Below are positions 8,495-16,052 of a stretch of DNA of 64,000 bases, in pieces; the stretch's first letter is position 1; each line of letters opens with the position of its first letter. The DNA comes from Candidatus Denitrolinea symbiosum (GTDB lineage Bacteria > Chloroflexota > Anaerolineae > Anaerolineales > Villigracilaceae). The notes beneath the pieces are model-generated. The model did no database searches. It saw only the letters and a program-made list of their open reading frames with translations, and was not told the DNA's origin. The stretch lies in assembly GCA_017312345.1 (NCBI GenBank), contig BLAA01000001.1:2790001-2854000 (forward strand), in the 5' to 3' direction. The position numbers were made by a program, and so were the translations under genes.

Positions 8495-9704
8495 ATCTTG
8501 CGGAAAAATGGGTTCACTGGCAAACTCGTACGACTTCCACATCGAGCGAGGAGTCAATGAACCCACAAACACTATTTTGCCCGAACATGGATTGTCCCGC
8601 AAGAGGACATAAAGGGAAAGGGAACATCCAAGTTCACAGTCAGAAAGACCAGCGGTGTGTGTGTCAAGTGTGCGGACAAACGTTTACGGTCACCAAAGGC
8701 ACGATTTTCTATCGGTTACGCCATGCGCCTGAGCTGGTGATCCAAGTGTTGATTCTGCTGGCATACGGCTGCCCCATTCAAGCCATCGTTCGCGCCTTTG
8801 GATTGGACGAGCGGACCGTTCGAGATTGGCACGCTCGTGCAGGCAACCATTGTCAGCAGGTACATGAGCATCTGGTTGAAAACACGGTACATGACTTGAA
8901 GCAAGCGCAAGCGGATGAAATCAAAGTCAAGACGCAGAAAGGCACATTCTGGATGGCTCTGGCGATTTGGGTTCAGCCTCGTCTGTGGATGGGCGGGGTG
9001 GTTAGTCCCACACGTGACCTGAATTTGATTCAGGCCTTGGCGGACAAAATCAAGGGCATGGCTTTGTGTCGTCCACTCTTGCTGGCGGTAGACGGATTGT
9101 CCAGTTATGTCGGCGCCTTTCGGACTGCCTTTCGGAGCAAGTTTCCTCGCTCGGAGGGAGAAAGGGGACGATGCAAGATGGTGGCTTGGCAAGAGATTGC
9201 CATTGTGCAAGTCGTCAAACAGCGTATGGAAGGCGTCCTGAGTGTTAAGCGACGCATTGTTCAGGGTGCAAAAGATGCGGTCGAGCGTCTGATCCAAACC
9301 ACTCAAGGAAAAGGCGTGATCAATACCGCTTTCATCGAACGTCTCAATGCCACCTTTCGTCAGAGGATCAGCGCCCTAACGCGGCGCACGCGCAACTTGG
9401 CGCAACAGGCTGAGACCTTGGTGGCAGGCATGTATTTGGTCGGTTGCTTCTACAACTTTTGTGACTTCCACAAAAGCCTGCGTTTGAAACTGTCTGTTGG
9501 TTCTTTCGGCCATCGCTGGGTGCAACGTACTCCTGCCATCGCCGCAGGCTTGACTGACCATCAGTGGACGCCTGCGGAATTGCTTCACTTCCGAGTTCCG
9601 CTTCCGCGTTGGAAATTGCCCAAACAGCGCGGCAGACCTTCTGCCACCTTGCTTCAACTCACTCAACAATGGGCAAATTGACCACGCTTAACTGCGGCGC
9701 TACC
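8462..9704 (+). mobile_element. IS1-family insertion sequence (single-ORF type) with 8-bp target duplication
   Basis: A 1,243-bp element. Both ends start GGTAGC and continue as a 24-bp imperfect inverted repeat (8462-8485 and 9681-9704, 19 of 24 positions matching), close in character to IS1 ends. The target duplication ACTTATGG flanks it at 8454-8461 and 9705-9712. An 8-9 bp duplication is normal for the IS1 family. It sits near the 3' end of island gene A. Removing the element and one duplication copy rejoins gene A in frame. Confidence 0.88.
8557..9681 (+). CDS. IS1-family transposase with N-terminal zinc ribbon (single ORF)
   Basis: DDE-type transposase of 374 residues, intact. The N-terminus has a zinc-ribbon pattern (CPNMDCPARG … CVCQVCGQTF) followed by an HTH (GLDERTVRDWHARAG). 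Likely catalytic acids are the Asp in QADEIKVKT, the Asp in LLLAVDGLSS and the Glu in TAFIERLNATFRQRISALTR, a segment characteristic of IS1 InsB-like enzymes. Classical IS1 splits the protein between insA and insB with a frameshift; here it is one continuous frame, as in the single-ORF IS1 subgroup. The inverted repeats and target duplication around it are intact, so the element may still be mobile. Confidence 0.88.
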   Translation: MNPQTLFCPNMDCPARGHKGKGNIQVHSQKDQRCVCQVCGQTFTVTKGTIFYRLRHAPELVIQVLILLAYGCPIQAIVRAFGLDERTVRDWHARAGNHCQQVHEHLVENTVHDLKQAQADEIKVKTQKGTFWMALAIWVQPRLWMGGVVSPTRDLNLIQALADKIKGMALCRPLLLAVDGLSSYVGAFRTAFRSKFPRSEGERGRCKMVAWQEIAIVQVVKQRMEGVLSVKRRIVQGAKDAVERLIQTTQGKGVINTAFIERLNATFRQRISALTRRTRNLAQQAETLVAGMYLVGCFYNFCDFHKSLRLKLSVGSFGHRWVQRTPAIAAGLTDHQWTPAELLHFRVPLPRWKLPKQRGRPSATLLQLTQQWAN

Positions 9705-9712
9705 ACTTATGG

Positions 9713-9829
9713 GGGCTGGCTAAACTTTTCAAAAAACTGGATATAAAAATGGGGGAGCGAATTGAGTTAGCACTAAATACATGGAATAGAACTCTGTCGG
9801 TTGAGAAGGTGAAGAATGAACATGCATGA
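9713..9829 (+). pseudogene. 3' fragment of IS-disrupted island gene A
   Basis: After the right copy of the IS1 target duplication, the frame continues GLAKLFKKLDIKMGERIELA and ends with …KVKNEHA at TGA 9827-9829. This joins the codon that ends at 8461 (…DDVYLW) without a shift. The stop overlaps the start of the next gene by 14 bp, the usual sign of translational coupling. It confirms that genes A and B formed one operon before the insertions. Confidence 0.8.
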
Positions 9830-10382
9830 CGAACTGAGCAATCCTGAAATATTGACTCTTGCCGTTTATCTGCGCGGCGGGGCGGTTTCTCCAGTTGACC
9901 TTGAAGACGCCGCAATTGAAGCATTTAACTTGGCTCCAAAAAAATTTAGTTGGAAAAAATATGAAGACCAAATAGATTTACGAATAGCCCAATATGCATT
10001 ACAAGATGCCTGTAAGACAGGCATGGGATATTTAAAAGGCGGCTCGAAACATGGTTATATGCTTACCCAAACAGGGCTCAATTGGGTCGAAAAATATGAT
10101 GAAAGTAAACAATTTTCAACAACGTCTCGAAAATCATCGCCTTCTGATCTCTTGCTAAAAGAGCAAATTCGATTGCAAAAGAGCCGCGCCTATGAAAAGT
10201 TTATAAGCGGCAATCCAAGTAAAATTACTATGATGGACTTTCGAGAATTTGCCAGAGTAAATGACTATTTTCCAGAACATGTACGCAAGCAAAGATACAC
10301 CAAGATTGACAACGTAGTAAAAGATGATGAAAAACTAAAGAAAGTTTGGACTTATCTCAGAACGAGATTTGTGGAGGAATAA
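9816..10382 (+). CDS. Unknown small protein, island gene B
   Basis: A 188-residue protein that I cannot assign to a family. The first 90 residues read like a winged-helix module (helices around NPEILTLAVYLRGGAVSPVD, then a wing-like HGYMLTQTGLNWVEKY). The rest is charged and helical and ends in VWTYLRTRFVEE. The start at 9816 is preceded by GAGAAGGTG and overlaps the end of gene A; a second ATG at 9822 is possible. The GHKL ATPase gene follows after 3 bp. Low GC and position tie it to the putative defence operon. It might be a specificity or assembly subunit (inference). Confidence 0.75.
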   Translation: MNMHDELSNPEILTLAVYLRGGAVSPVDLEDAAIEAFNLAPKKFSWKKYEDQIDLRIAQYALQDACKTGMGYLKGGSKHGYMLTQTGLNWVEKYDESKQFSTTSRKSSPSDLLLKEQIRLQKSRAYEKFISGNPSKITMMDFREFARVNDYFPEHVRKQRYTKIDNVVKDDEKLKKVWTYLRTRFVEE

Positions 10383-10385
10383 ACC

Positions 10386-12023
10386 ATGAGCAAACGAATT
10401 TCTGTAAAAAGTCACGTCTCACGTGATTTTCTTCAAAATGCTGCGTATTTCAATACTTTGCCCAAAGTAGTTTGGGAATACGTTTCCAATTCTCTGGACA
10501 ATGGCAGGGAAGGCATTCAAACTTCTGTTGTAGTGGAAATTCGGAAAGAGGAAAATTCTCTCCTTATTGCCGACAACGGTACGGGTATGTCACGCGAGGA
10601 TTTAGAACGATTCTTTACCATGCATGGTGAGAATGTTCAAAGAAATAGAGGCAAGCGCGTACGAGGTAGATTTGGAACGGGTAAATCAGCGGCATTTGGG
10701 ATTGCTAAATCTCTCACCATTGACACTCGAAAAAGCGGGAAAAGGAATGTTGTCTTCTTGCATTTGGATGATATTAAGAAAGCCACAAGCGGCGGATCGT
10801 TTGAAGTGAATGAACTCACGATTGACGAGATTACAGCACAAGAAGATGGAACTGTGATCGAAATCAAAGAATTCATGACTTCAAGATTGGATATTGACGC
10901 TACTATCAGTTATATTGAAAAGCATTTGGCGCGATATCGTTTGTGGGCAAACGTTTCCATCAATGGGCACATTTGCAAATTCAAAGAGCCACCTGCATTA
11001 CAAACTATCACCGTGTCTGCTCCCAAGGAACTTGAGCAACATATTGGAATACCTGCGTTGACTATCAAAGTAGCCCCGTTTTCATTGGATCAAGATGAGA
11101 GAGGAATTGATATACTTTCAGAAGGGATATGGCATGAGACAACCTTGGGCAATATTGAAGGAAAAGAATTATCCGAAAGAATCTTCGGCGAGGTTGACGT
11201 GCCACTACTTGAACAAGTTAACGATGACATAGCACCATTTGATAACACCAGAAACAATTTGCTAAATCGAGCAAACCCACGAGTAGTAATTCTAATCGCG
11301 TGGATTTCCCAAGAGCTTGAAAAAGTTCGTCAAACGCTTGTGCAAGAGGAAAAAGAAAGACGTAAAAGTGAGCAAGCAAAAAAACTTGAACAAGAAGCTC
11401 AACGAATGGCTGATATTCTCAATGATGATTTCAAGAATCTTATGATAGATCTAGAGGTATCACGCCGTATCACAGGAAAGTCAAAGAGCAGAACTGACGA
11501 ATCTGATTCTTCACAAGGCACAATCTTGCCTGGAAATGGAGATCAAAATTCGGAATGGCAACAAACTGGACAGCCATATGGCAACGGGCATAGAGGAAAA
11601 AATCCGCCTGGCGAGGGAGATTTGCCCCGAGAGGGTCCAACCTTATTGCCTGGGGTATCAAAAGGCTTGCCAAAAGAATCGGCCGATTCTGGAAGTAAGC
11701 GCAGATCAGGCTTATTTAGCATTGAATTTGTGAACTCTACCGTAGACTATCCAAGATCACAGTACAAAAGGGACGAGCACAAGATTCTGATCAATCTAGA
11801 TCACCCGCAGGTTGCGCTTGCTCTGAAAGAAGGTGATGGATCGCAAGATTCACGCCATTTCCTTGCAATGGTCTATGAAGTTGCGGCGGTAGAGTACGCA
11901 CAGACTATCCCATTTGAAAGAATCCAACAAGGCGAACAGGTTGATGCCGCTGACGCACTGTTCGCAGTCGGAGATACAGTAGATAGAGTAACACGAAGAT
12001 TTGCTGCTGTTTTGCAGGCGTAG
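10386..12023 (+). CDS. GHKL (Hsp90/MORC/MutL-type) ATPase, island gene C
   Basis: ATP-dependent conformational switch protein of the GHKL superfamily, 545 residues. The N box is WEYVSNSLDNGRE (residues 28-40), the G1 box is IADNGTGM (about 60-67) and the lid is GRFGTGKSAAFG (about 93-104). No HisKA phosphoacceptor domain is present, so it is not a sensor kinase. A transducer-like region follows, then a charged coiled coil (about 312-350), a Gly/Pro-rich linker (about 375-435) and a conserved-looking helical C-terminal domain. Prokaryotic MORC/MutL-like ATPases have been described in predicted restriction-modification operons (Iyer, Abhiman and Aravind 2008). The adjacent methyltransferase-nuclease fits that pattern. 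The ribosome binding site GAGGAAT precedes ATG 10386. It probably clamps or translocates on DNA to control the nuclease (inference). Confidence 0.87.
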   Translation: MSKRISVKSHVSRDFLQNAAYFNTLPKVVWEYVSNSLDNGREGIQTSVVVEIRKEENSLLIADNGTGMSREDLERFFTMHGENVQRNRGKRVRGRFGTGKSAAFGIAKSLTIDTRKSGKRNVVFLHLDDIKKATSGGSFEVNELTIDEITAQEDGTVIEIKEFMTSRLDIDATISYIEKHLARYRLWANVSINGHICKFKEPPALQTITVSAPKELEQHIGIPALTIKVAPFSLDQDERGIDILSEGIWHETTLGNIEGKELSERIFGEVDVPLLEQVNDDIAPFDNTRNNLLNRANPRVVILIAWISQELEKVRQTLVQEEKERRKSEQAKKLEQEAQRMADILNDDFKNLMIDLEVSRRITGKSKSRTDESDSSQGTILPGNGDQNSEWQQTGQPYGNGHRGKNPPGEGDLPREGPTLLPGVSKGLPKESADSGSKRRSGLFSIEFVNSTVDYPRSQYKRDEHKILINLDHPQVALALKEGDGSQDSRHFLAMVYEVAAVEYAQTIPFERIQQGEQVDAADALFAVGDTVDRVTRRFAAVLQA

Positions 12024-12030
12024 ATTCACT

Positions 12031-12053
12031 CCCCTCTCCTCGTGGGAGAGGGG
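12031..12053. terminator. Strong GC hairpin after the GHKL ATPase gene
   Basis: CCCCTCTCC and GGAGAGGGG form a 9-bp perfect stem with a 5-nt loop, 7 nt after the gene C stop. There is no T tract, so it may be a repeat or mRNA-stabilising hairpin rather than a true intrinsic terminator. Confidence 0.5.
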
Positions 12054-12095
12054 AATCTGTGCTGGCGAGAAACAGGATCGCTTCGGGGGAAAAGA

Positions 12096-12166
12096 GCCAT
12101 CCACGAATTTTACACGAATAAACGAAGGGACTCGCCGATTCGCCATCGTGGTCTATTCGTGGACAG
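12096..12166. repeat. Palindromic intergenic repeat (CCACGAAT family)
   Basis: CATCCACGAATTTTACACGAA with the following ATAAACGAAGG is roughly mirrored by TCGTGGTCTATTCGTGGACA. A related copy lies at about 26281-26360. It sits between genes C and D and may be a later insertion that separated them. Confidence 0.5.
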
Positions 12167-12231
12167 TGGGTCTGGGTGCATGGAAGACGAGGCGGGTCAG
12201 TGCGGAACGTTCAAGAACAAAGATGGACGGG

Positions 12232-12237
12232 TATAAT
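12232..12237 (+). promoter_or_regulatory. -10 box of a separate promoter for the methyltransferase-nuclease gene
   Basis: TATAAT ends 7 nt before the ATG at 12245, so transcription would begin at or next to the start codon (leaderless mRNA). A weak -35 candidate TTCAAG is 16 bp upstream. Confidence 0.5.
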
Positions 12238-12244
12238 CTCACCA

Positions 12245-14770
12245 ATGGAAGTTGCCGATTTAGTCGCCTACAGTTACGAACAGGGCAAACGTATTCTTGA
12301 AAAGCGGGAATCTGCTACGCTCAAGGAACACGGTCAATTTCTCACGCCTCCTGCTGTTGCTCGTTACATGGCAAAGAAACTGGGACAAATTCAGAATGGA
12401 GCGTCCCTGCTTGAACCAGCCTGTGGATCGGGGGTACTGGTCTGCGCATTGATTGAACAATTGATTGCCAAGAAAAGTCCGCTTGAAATTTCAATCATTG
12501 CATACGAAACAGATAAAGAACTTGCCGAACTTAGTAGTCAAGTTCTTGAACTTGCCTGCCAGAAGGCCGAGAAACACAATATAAAACTCCACTGGCAAGT
12601 GTTTCAGAATGATTTTATCCTTGCCTGTCTGCCAGACGAACAGCCTTCCCTATTTGGATCGGAAGAATCGCGCCGAAGATCGTTCGATTTTGTCATAAGT
12701 AACCCACCATATTTCAAATTAAACACAGAAGATACACGTGTAAAGGTTGTGTCAGGGAAACTGAATGGGCATACGAATATTTACACGCTCTTCATGGCGC
12801 TATCCGCCAAATTGCTTTCACCGCAGGGAAAAGCCTGTTTCATCGTTCCGCGCAGTTTTTGCTCAGGAGTGTATTTCTCCGAGTTTCGCCGCGACCTGCT
12901 CAAAGATGTGAAGCCGCTTTCGGTTCACTTATTCCAATCCCGCAACGAGGTTTTCAAGGGCGATGATGTTTTACAGGAGAATATAGTTTTTTCTTTCGAG
13001 AAATCGTCTCATCAGGAACATCGCTATTGGGCGGGATTGGTCAATATCTCTGTTTCTGCCAATGGAACAACTTTGAATGATGCTATTTCGCGCCAGGTTT
13101 CATTCAAGCATTTTCTAAGAGACCAGGATGGTCTGTTGTTTTTTCGCCTGCCAACAGGAATCTTGGACGAGCAAATTCTAGACGCTATTGACCGTTGGGA
13201 TGGTTCGTTGGAAAAATATGGACTTCAGGTGTCCACGGGAAGAGTTGTCCCATTTCGCGCCAAGCCATTGCTACAAGAAATTCCTAAAGCAAGAAATGGC
13301 ACGGTTCCATTGTTATGGATGCAAAATGTCAAGCCATACCAGGTTGAGTTTCCTCTTGAAAGATTCGATAAGCCGCAGGCAATTCTAGCCAATGACCCAT
13401 CCTTGCTCGTTCCATGTTCGAACTATGTGTTGTTGCGACGTTTCAGCGCGAAAGAAGACCGCCGACGCTTGATTTCGGCTCCATTTATCAGTGAACATTT
13501 TGATTACGAACAAATTGGTTTTGAAAATCACCTGAATGTAATTTCCAAAAAGAAGGGCGCTCTTTCGGAATATGAGGCAATTGGCCTTGCCGCAATTTTG
13601 AATAGCGCAATCATGGACAGGTATGTTCGTGTTGTGAATGGAAACACCCAAGTCAACGCCGCAGAAATTCGCGCATTGCCTTTGCCACCCTTGGAAATCA
13701 TTACAGAACTTGGCAAGAAAATTGAAGGTGTTAGCAATTCAACGCCCGAACAAATTGACAGGATTATCTTTTCCGCACTTTGGCAAACCAATTTGCTTGC
13801 CGAAGAATTTCCAATGATTCAGGAGACGAGGATCACCATGGGAAAAATCGAACAGGCTCAGGAAATTTTAGAATCGCTTGGTCTGCCGTCTGCGCAGCAG
13901 AACGAAATCTCTGCATTAACGCTGTTGGCTTTAGCGCAATTGTCAGAAAGAAGCGCCTGGAAGAATGCGGCCAATCCCATGTTACGCGTGCATGATATCC
14001 TGATTGAAATCAAGCAGAGATATGGACGCGAATATGCCGAGAATAGTCGCGAAACGATTCGGCGCAGGGTGTTACATCAATTTGAACAGGCTGGCATTGT
14101 GATTCAAAACGCAGACGACCCAACCCGTCCAACCAATAGTGGGTTGAACAATTACATGCTGTCTGATCTGGCTCTTGATGTAGTTCGCACGTATGCCTCG
14201 CCTGCGTGGAACAAGAAACGCAAAGCGTTTCTTGACCAACAGGGCAGGCTTCTCGACCTTTATCAAAAAAGCAGGGAGCAAAACAAAATCCCATTGCAGG
14301 TGGCAGATGGAACTACATATAGGTTATCGCCTGGAAAGCACAACGAATTGCAATCAGCGATTGTGACAGAGTTTGGCCCGCGCTTCGCTCCAGGCGCAAA
14401 ACTTCTTTATTTGGGCGACACAGCCAAAAAGACCATCGTGCTCGAAATGGAGTTGCTTGCAAATCTTTATGTCCCCGCTTCTGAGCATGGAAAATTTGCC
14501 GACATCATTTTGTACGATGAGAAGAAGAACTGGCTCTATTTGATCGAGGCTGTAACGGCCCATGGTCCAGTTTCCCCAAAGCGACATGTTGAAATGGAAG
14601 AACTTCTTGAAAAATGTACGGCGGGAAGAATTTATGTAACAGCCTTCTTGGATTTTGCGACGTTCAAGAAATTCTCAAACGAAATCGCGTGGGAGACAGA
14701 AGTGTGGATTGCAGAATTACCTTCGCACATGATTCATTTCAATGGTGATAAATTCTTGGGCCCAAGATAA
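12245..14770 (+). CDS. Adenine-specific DNA methyltransferase fused to BsuBI/PstI-type restriction endonuclease, island gene D
   Basis: A single 841-residue chain with methylation and cleavage modules. Residues 30-480 are a gamma-type N6-adenine methyltransferase: AdoMet motif I LLEPACGSGVLVCAL (about 55-69) and catalytic NPPY (about 154-157, VISNPPYF). Central target-recognition-like and helical regions follow. The last 170 residues match the BsuBI/PstI endonuclease family: YRLSPGKHNELQSAIVTEFG, then KFADIILYD near 749 and LIEAVTAHGPVSPKRHVEM, which hold the likely acidic catalytic residues of a PD-(D/E)XK fold. PstI- and BsuBI-type nucleases recognise CTGCAG; this fusion may differ. The frame is open from 12176, but ATG 12245, after a TATAAT box, is preferred. 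A strong terminator follows. It is the effector of the putative island defence system (inference). Confidence 0.9.
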   Translation: MEVADLVAYSYEQGKRILEKRESATLKEHGQFLTPPAVARYMAKKLGQIQNGASLLEPACGSGVLVCALIEQLIAKKSPLEISIIAYETDKELAELSSQVLELACQKAEKHNIKLHWQVFQNDFILACLPDEQPSLFGSEESRRRSFDFVISNPPYFKLNTEDTRVKVVSGKLNGHTNIYTLFMALSAKLLSPQGKACFIVPRSFCSGVYFSEFRRDLLKDVKPLSVHLFQSRNEVFKGDDVLQENIVFSFEKSSHQEHRYWAGLVNISVSANGTTLNDAISRQVSFKHFLRDQDGLLFFRLPTGILDEQILDAIDRWDGSLEKYGLQVSTGRVVPFRAKPLLQEIPKARNGTVPLLWMQNVKPYQVEFPLERFDKPQAILANDPSLLVPCSNYVLLRRFSAKEDRRRLISAPFISEHFDYEQIGFENHLNVISKKKGALSEYEAIGLAAILNSAIMDRYVRVVNGNTQVNAAEIRALPLPPLEIITELGKKIEGVSNSTPEQIDRIIFSALWQTNLLAEEFPMIQETRITMGKIEQAQEILESLGLPSAQQNEISALTLLALAQLSERSAWKNAANPMLRVHDILIEIKQRYGREYAENSRETIRRRVLHQFEQAGIVIQNADDPTRPTNSGLNNYMLSDLALDVVRTYASPAWNKKRKAFLDQQGRLLDLYQKSREQNKIPLQVADGTTYRLSPGKHNELQSAIVTEFGPRFAPGAKLLYLGDTAKKTIVLEMELLANLYVPASEHGKFADIILYDEKKNWLYLIEAVTAHGPVSPKRHVEMEELLEKCTAGRIYVTAFLDFATFKKFSNEIAWETEVWIAELPSHMIHFNGDKFLGPR

Positions 14771-14786
14771 ACTCTTGTTCCAAACC

Positions 14787-14813
14787 AAAAGGCGGCTATC
14801 GCGCCGCCTTTTT
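14787..14813 (+). terminator. Rho-independent terminator after the methyltransferase-nuclease gene
   Basis: AAAAGGCGGC and GCCGCCTTTTT form a stem around TATCGC and are followed by a T run, 17 bp after the stop. It closes the island operon. Confidence 0.88.
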
Positions 14814-14825
14814 GATTCTGAGGAG

Positions 14826-14921
14826 AGACCTGACATGTCTCTGCGAGAGTCTGATCGAATGTGGCCTATGTCCACGCACGCGCCGTGATCGGTCAAAGCG
14901 CGGGTGAGACATGTCAGGTCT
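14826..14921. repeat. Long-spaced perfect 16-bp inverted repeat at the island's right edge
   Basis: AGACCTGACATGTCTC (14826-14841) is repeated as its exact reverse complement at 14906-14921, with a 64-nt GC-rich spacer. It lies in the 404-bp non-coding stretch 14771-15174 and could be a MITE-like element or mark the island boundary. The rest of this stretch holds two terminators and low-complexity CATC/TATC-rich sequence just before the permease gene; no gene is seen. Confidence 0.6.
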
Positions 14922-15039
14922 TCAAAACTTCTTCGCGTCCAAAACTTCACACCCCGTCCCAAATCCGTGATGACAAATATTTATGAAAAATGTGATAAAT
15001 ATCTTGTCAATTCCCTGCCCTGCGTGATAAAATTTTTTT

Positions 15040-15067
15040 AAATCAGACTGATGCAGTCTGATTTTTA
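15040..15067 (+). terminator. Hairpin with T tract upstream of the FTR1 gene
   Basis: AAATCAGACT and AGTCTGATTT pair around GATGC and are followed by TTTATTT. It works as a terminator on the plus strand; which transcript it ends is unclear. Confidence 0.7.
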
Positions 15068-15174
15068 TTTCCCTAATTGATGATTGAAAGCGCGTCCCCT
15101 ATCTCGCATCTCCTATCCCCTATCACGCGTTCATCTTTCATCATTCATCCTTCATCATTTTCATCGAGGTGCTC

Positions 15175-16002
15175 ATGCTCCCAAGTTACCTGCTCTCCCT
15201 CCGTGAAGGCATCGAAGCCGCGCTCATTATCGGAATTGTGCTCGGCGCGCTGCGTCAAATGCGCCGCACGGAGTTGGTTCCCACCGTCTGGGCGGGGACG
15301 CTCGCCGCGGTCGCGCTCAGCATTCTGGGCGGCGTCCTGCTCACCATGCTCGGTCTTTCTTTTGAAGGCGCGGGCGAACAGATCTTCGAGGGCATCACCA
15401 TGCTCCTCGCCGCCGCGCTCCTCACCTGGATGATCTTCTGGATGAGCCGCACCGCCCGCACGCTCAAGAGCGAGATCGAATCCGAAGTCCACAAGGCTGC
15501 GTTTGGCGCTGGCAAACGGGCAGTGTTCTTCGTAGCCTTCCTCGCCATCCTGCGCGAGGGCATCGAACTGGCGCTCTTCCTCACCGCTTCCGTCTTCGCC
15601 ACCGACACCGTGCAGACCCTCGTCGGCGCGATTCTCGGTCTCGGCACATCCATCCTGCTCGGCTGGTCGATGTTCGCGGCCATCATCCGCCTCGACTTGC
15701 GCCGCTTCTTCCAGGTCACTGGCTTCCTGCTGATCCTCTTCGCGGCGGGACTTGTCGCGCACGGCGTGCATGAGTTCAGCGAGGTCGGCTGGATCCCATC
15801 GGTCATCGAGCACGTCTGGGACGTCAACGCCTTCATCAACGAAGACTCCACCTTCGGCCTGCTTCTCAAAGCCCTCTTCGGCTACAACGGCAATCCCTCG
15901 CTCACAGAGGTGCTGGCCTATCTCGCCTACTTCGTCGCGGTCTTCTTCGGCCTGCGACTGGCGAACAAGCCCAAGCCCATCACGGCAAATCAGCAAGCGT
16001 AA
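15175..16002 (+). CDS. FTR1-family high-affinity iron permease
   Basis: Integral membrane permease that moves iron across the cytoplasmic membrane. About seven hydrophobic segments are visible. The two family REXXE iron-exchange motifs are present: SLREGIEAAL near residue 10 and ILREGIELAL near residue 125. The length of 275 residues is typical. ATG 15175 is chosen because GAGGTG precedes it; a GTG at 15169 is possible. No periplasmic EfeO or EfeB partner lies next to it. It is followed by a terminator and then the NAD genes, so it is probably a separate unit. Iron supply would serve the Fe-S enzyme NadA and the nitrate reductase (inference). Confidence 0.92.
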   Translation: MLPSYLLSLREGIEAALIIGIVLGALRQMRRTELVPTVWAGTLAAVALSILGGVLLTMLGLSFEGAGEQIFEGITMLLAAALLTWMIFWMSRTARTLKSEIESEVHKAAFGAGKRAVFFVAFLAILREGIELALFLTASVFATDTVQTLVGAILGLGTSILLGWSMFAAIIRLDLRRFFQVTGFLLILFAAGLVAHGVHEFSEVGWIPSVIEHVWDVNAFINEDSTFGLLLKALFGYNGNPSLTEVLAYLAYFVAVFFGLRLANKPKPITANQQA

Positions 16003-16008
16003 CTTCCA

Positions 16009-16036
16009 CGGCCTGGCGAAAGTCAGGCCGTTTTTA
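16009..16036 (+). terminator. Rho-independent terminator after the FTR1 gene
   Basis: CGGCCTG and CAGGCCG form a stem with loop GCGAAAGT, followed by TTTTTA, 7 bp after the stop. Confidence 0.88.
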
Positions 16037-16040
16037 TTGG

Positions 16041-16046
16041 TAGAAT
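16041..16046 (+). promoter_or_regulatory. -10 box of nadC promoter
   Basis: TAGAAT lies 6 nt before the nadC ATG, directly after the FTR1 terminator. There is no room for a ribosome binding site downstream of a start site here, which suggests a leaderless transcript. Confidence 0.45.
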
Positions 16047-16052
16047 CATCCC

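Noticed and set aside
10386..12023. MutL or a sensor histidine kinase
   Set aside because: There is no MutL endonuclease or C-terminal dimer domain, no HisKA domain and no receiver partner; the N, G1 and lid boxes support only a general GHKL ATPase.
5648..14825. Integrative element with an integrase or tRNA attachment site
   Set aside because: No integrase, recombinase or tRNA lies at the borders; only two transposases within gene A were found.
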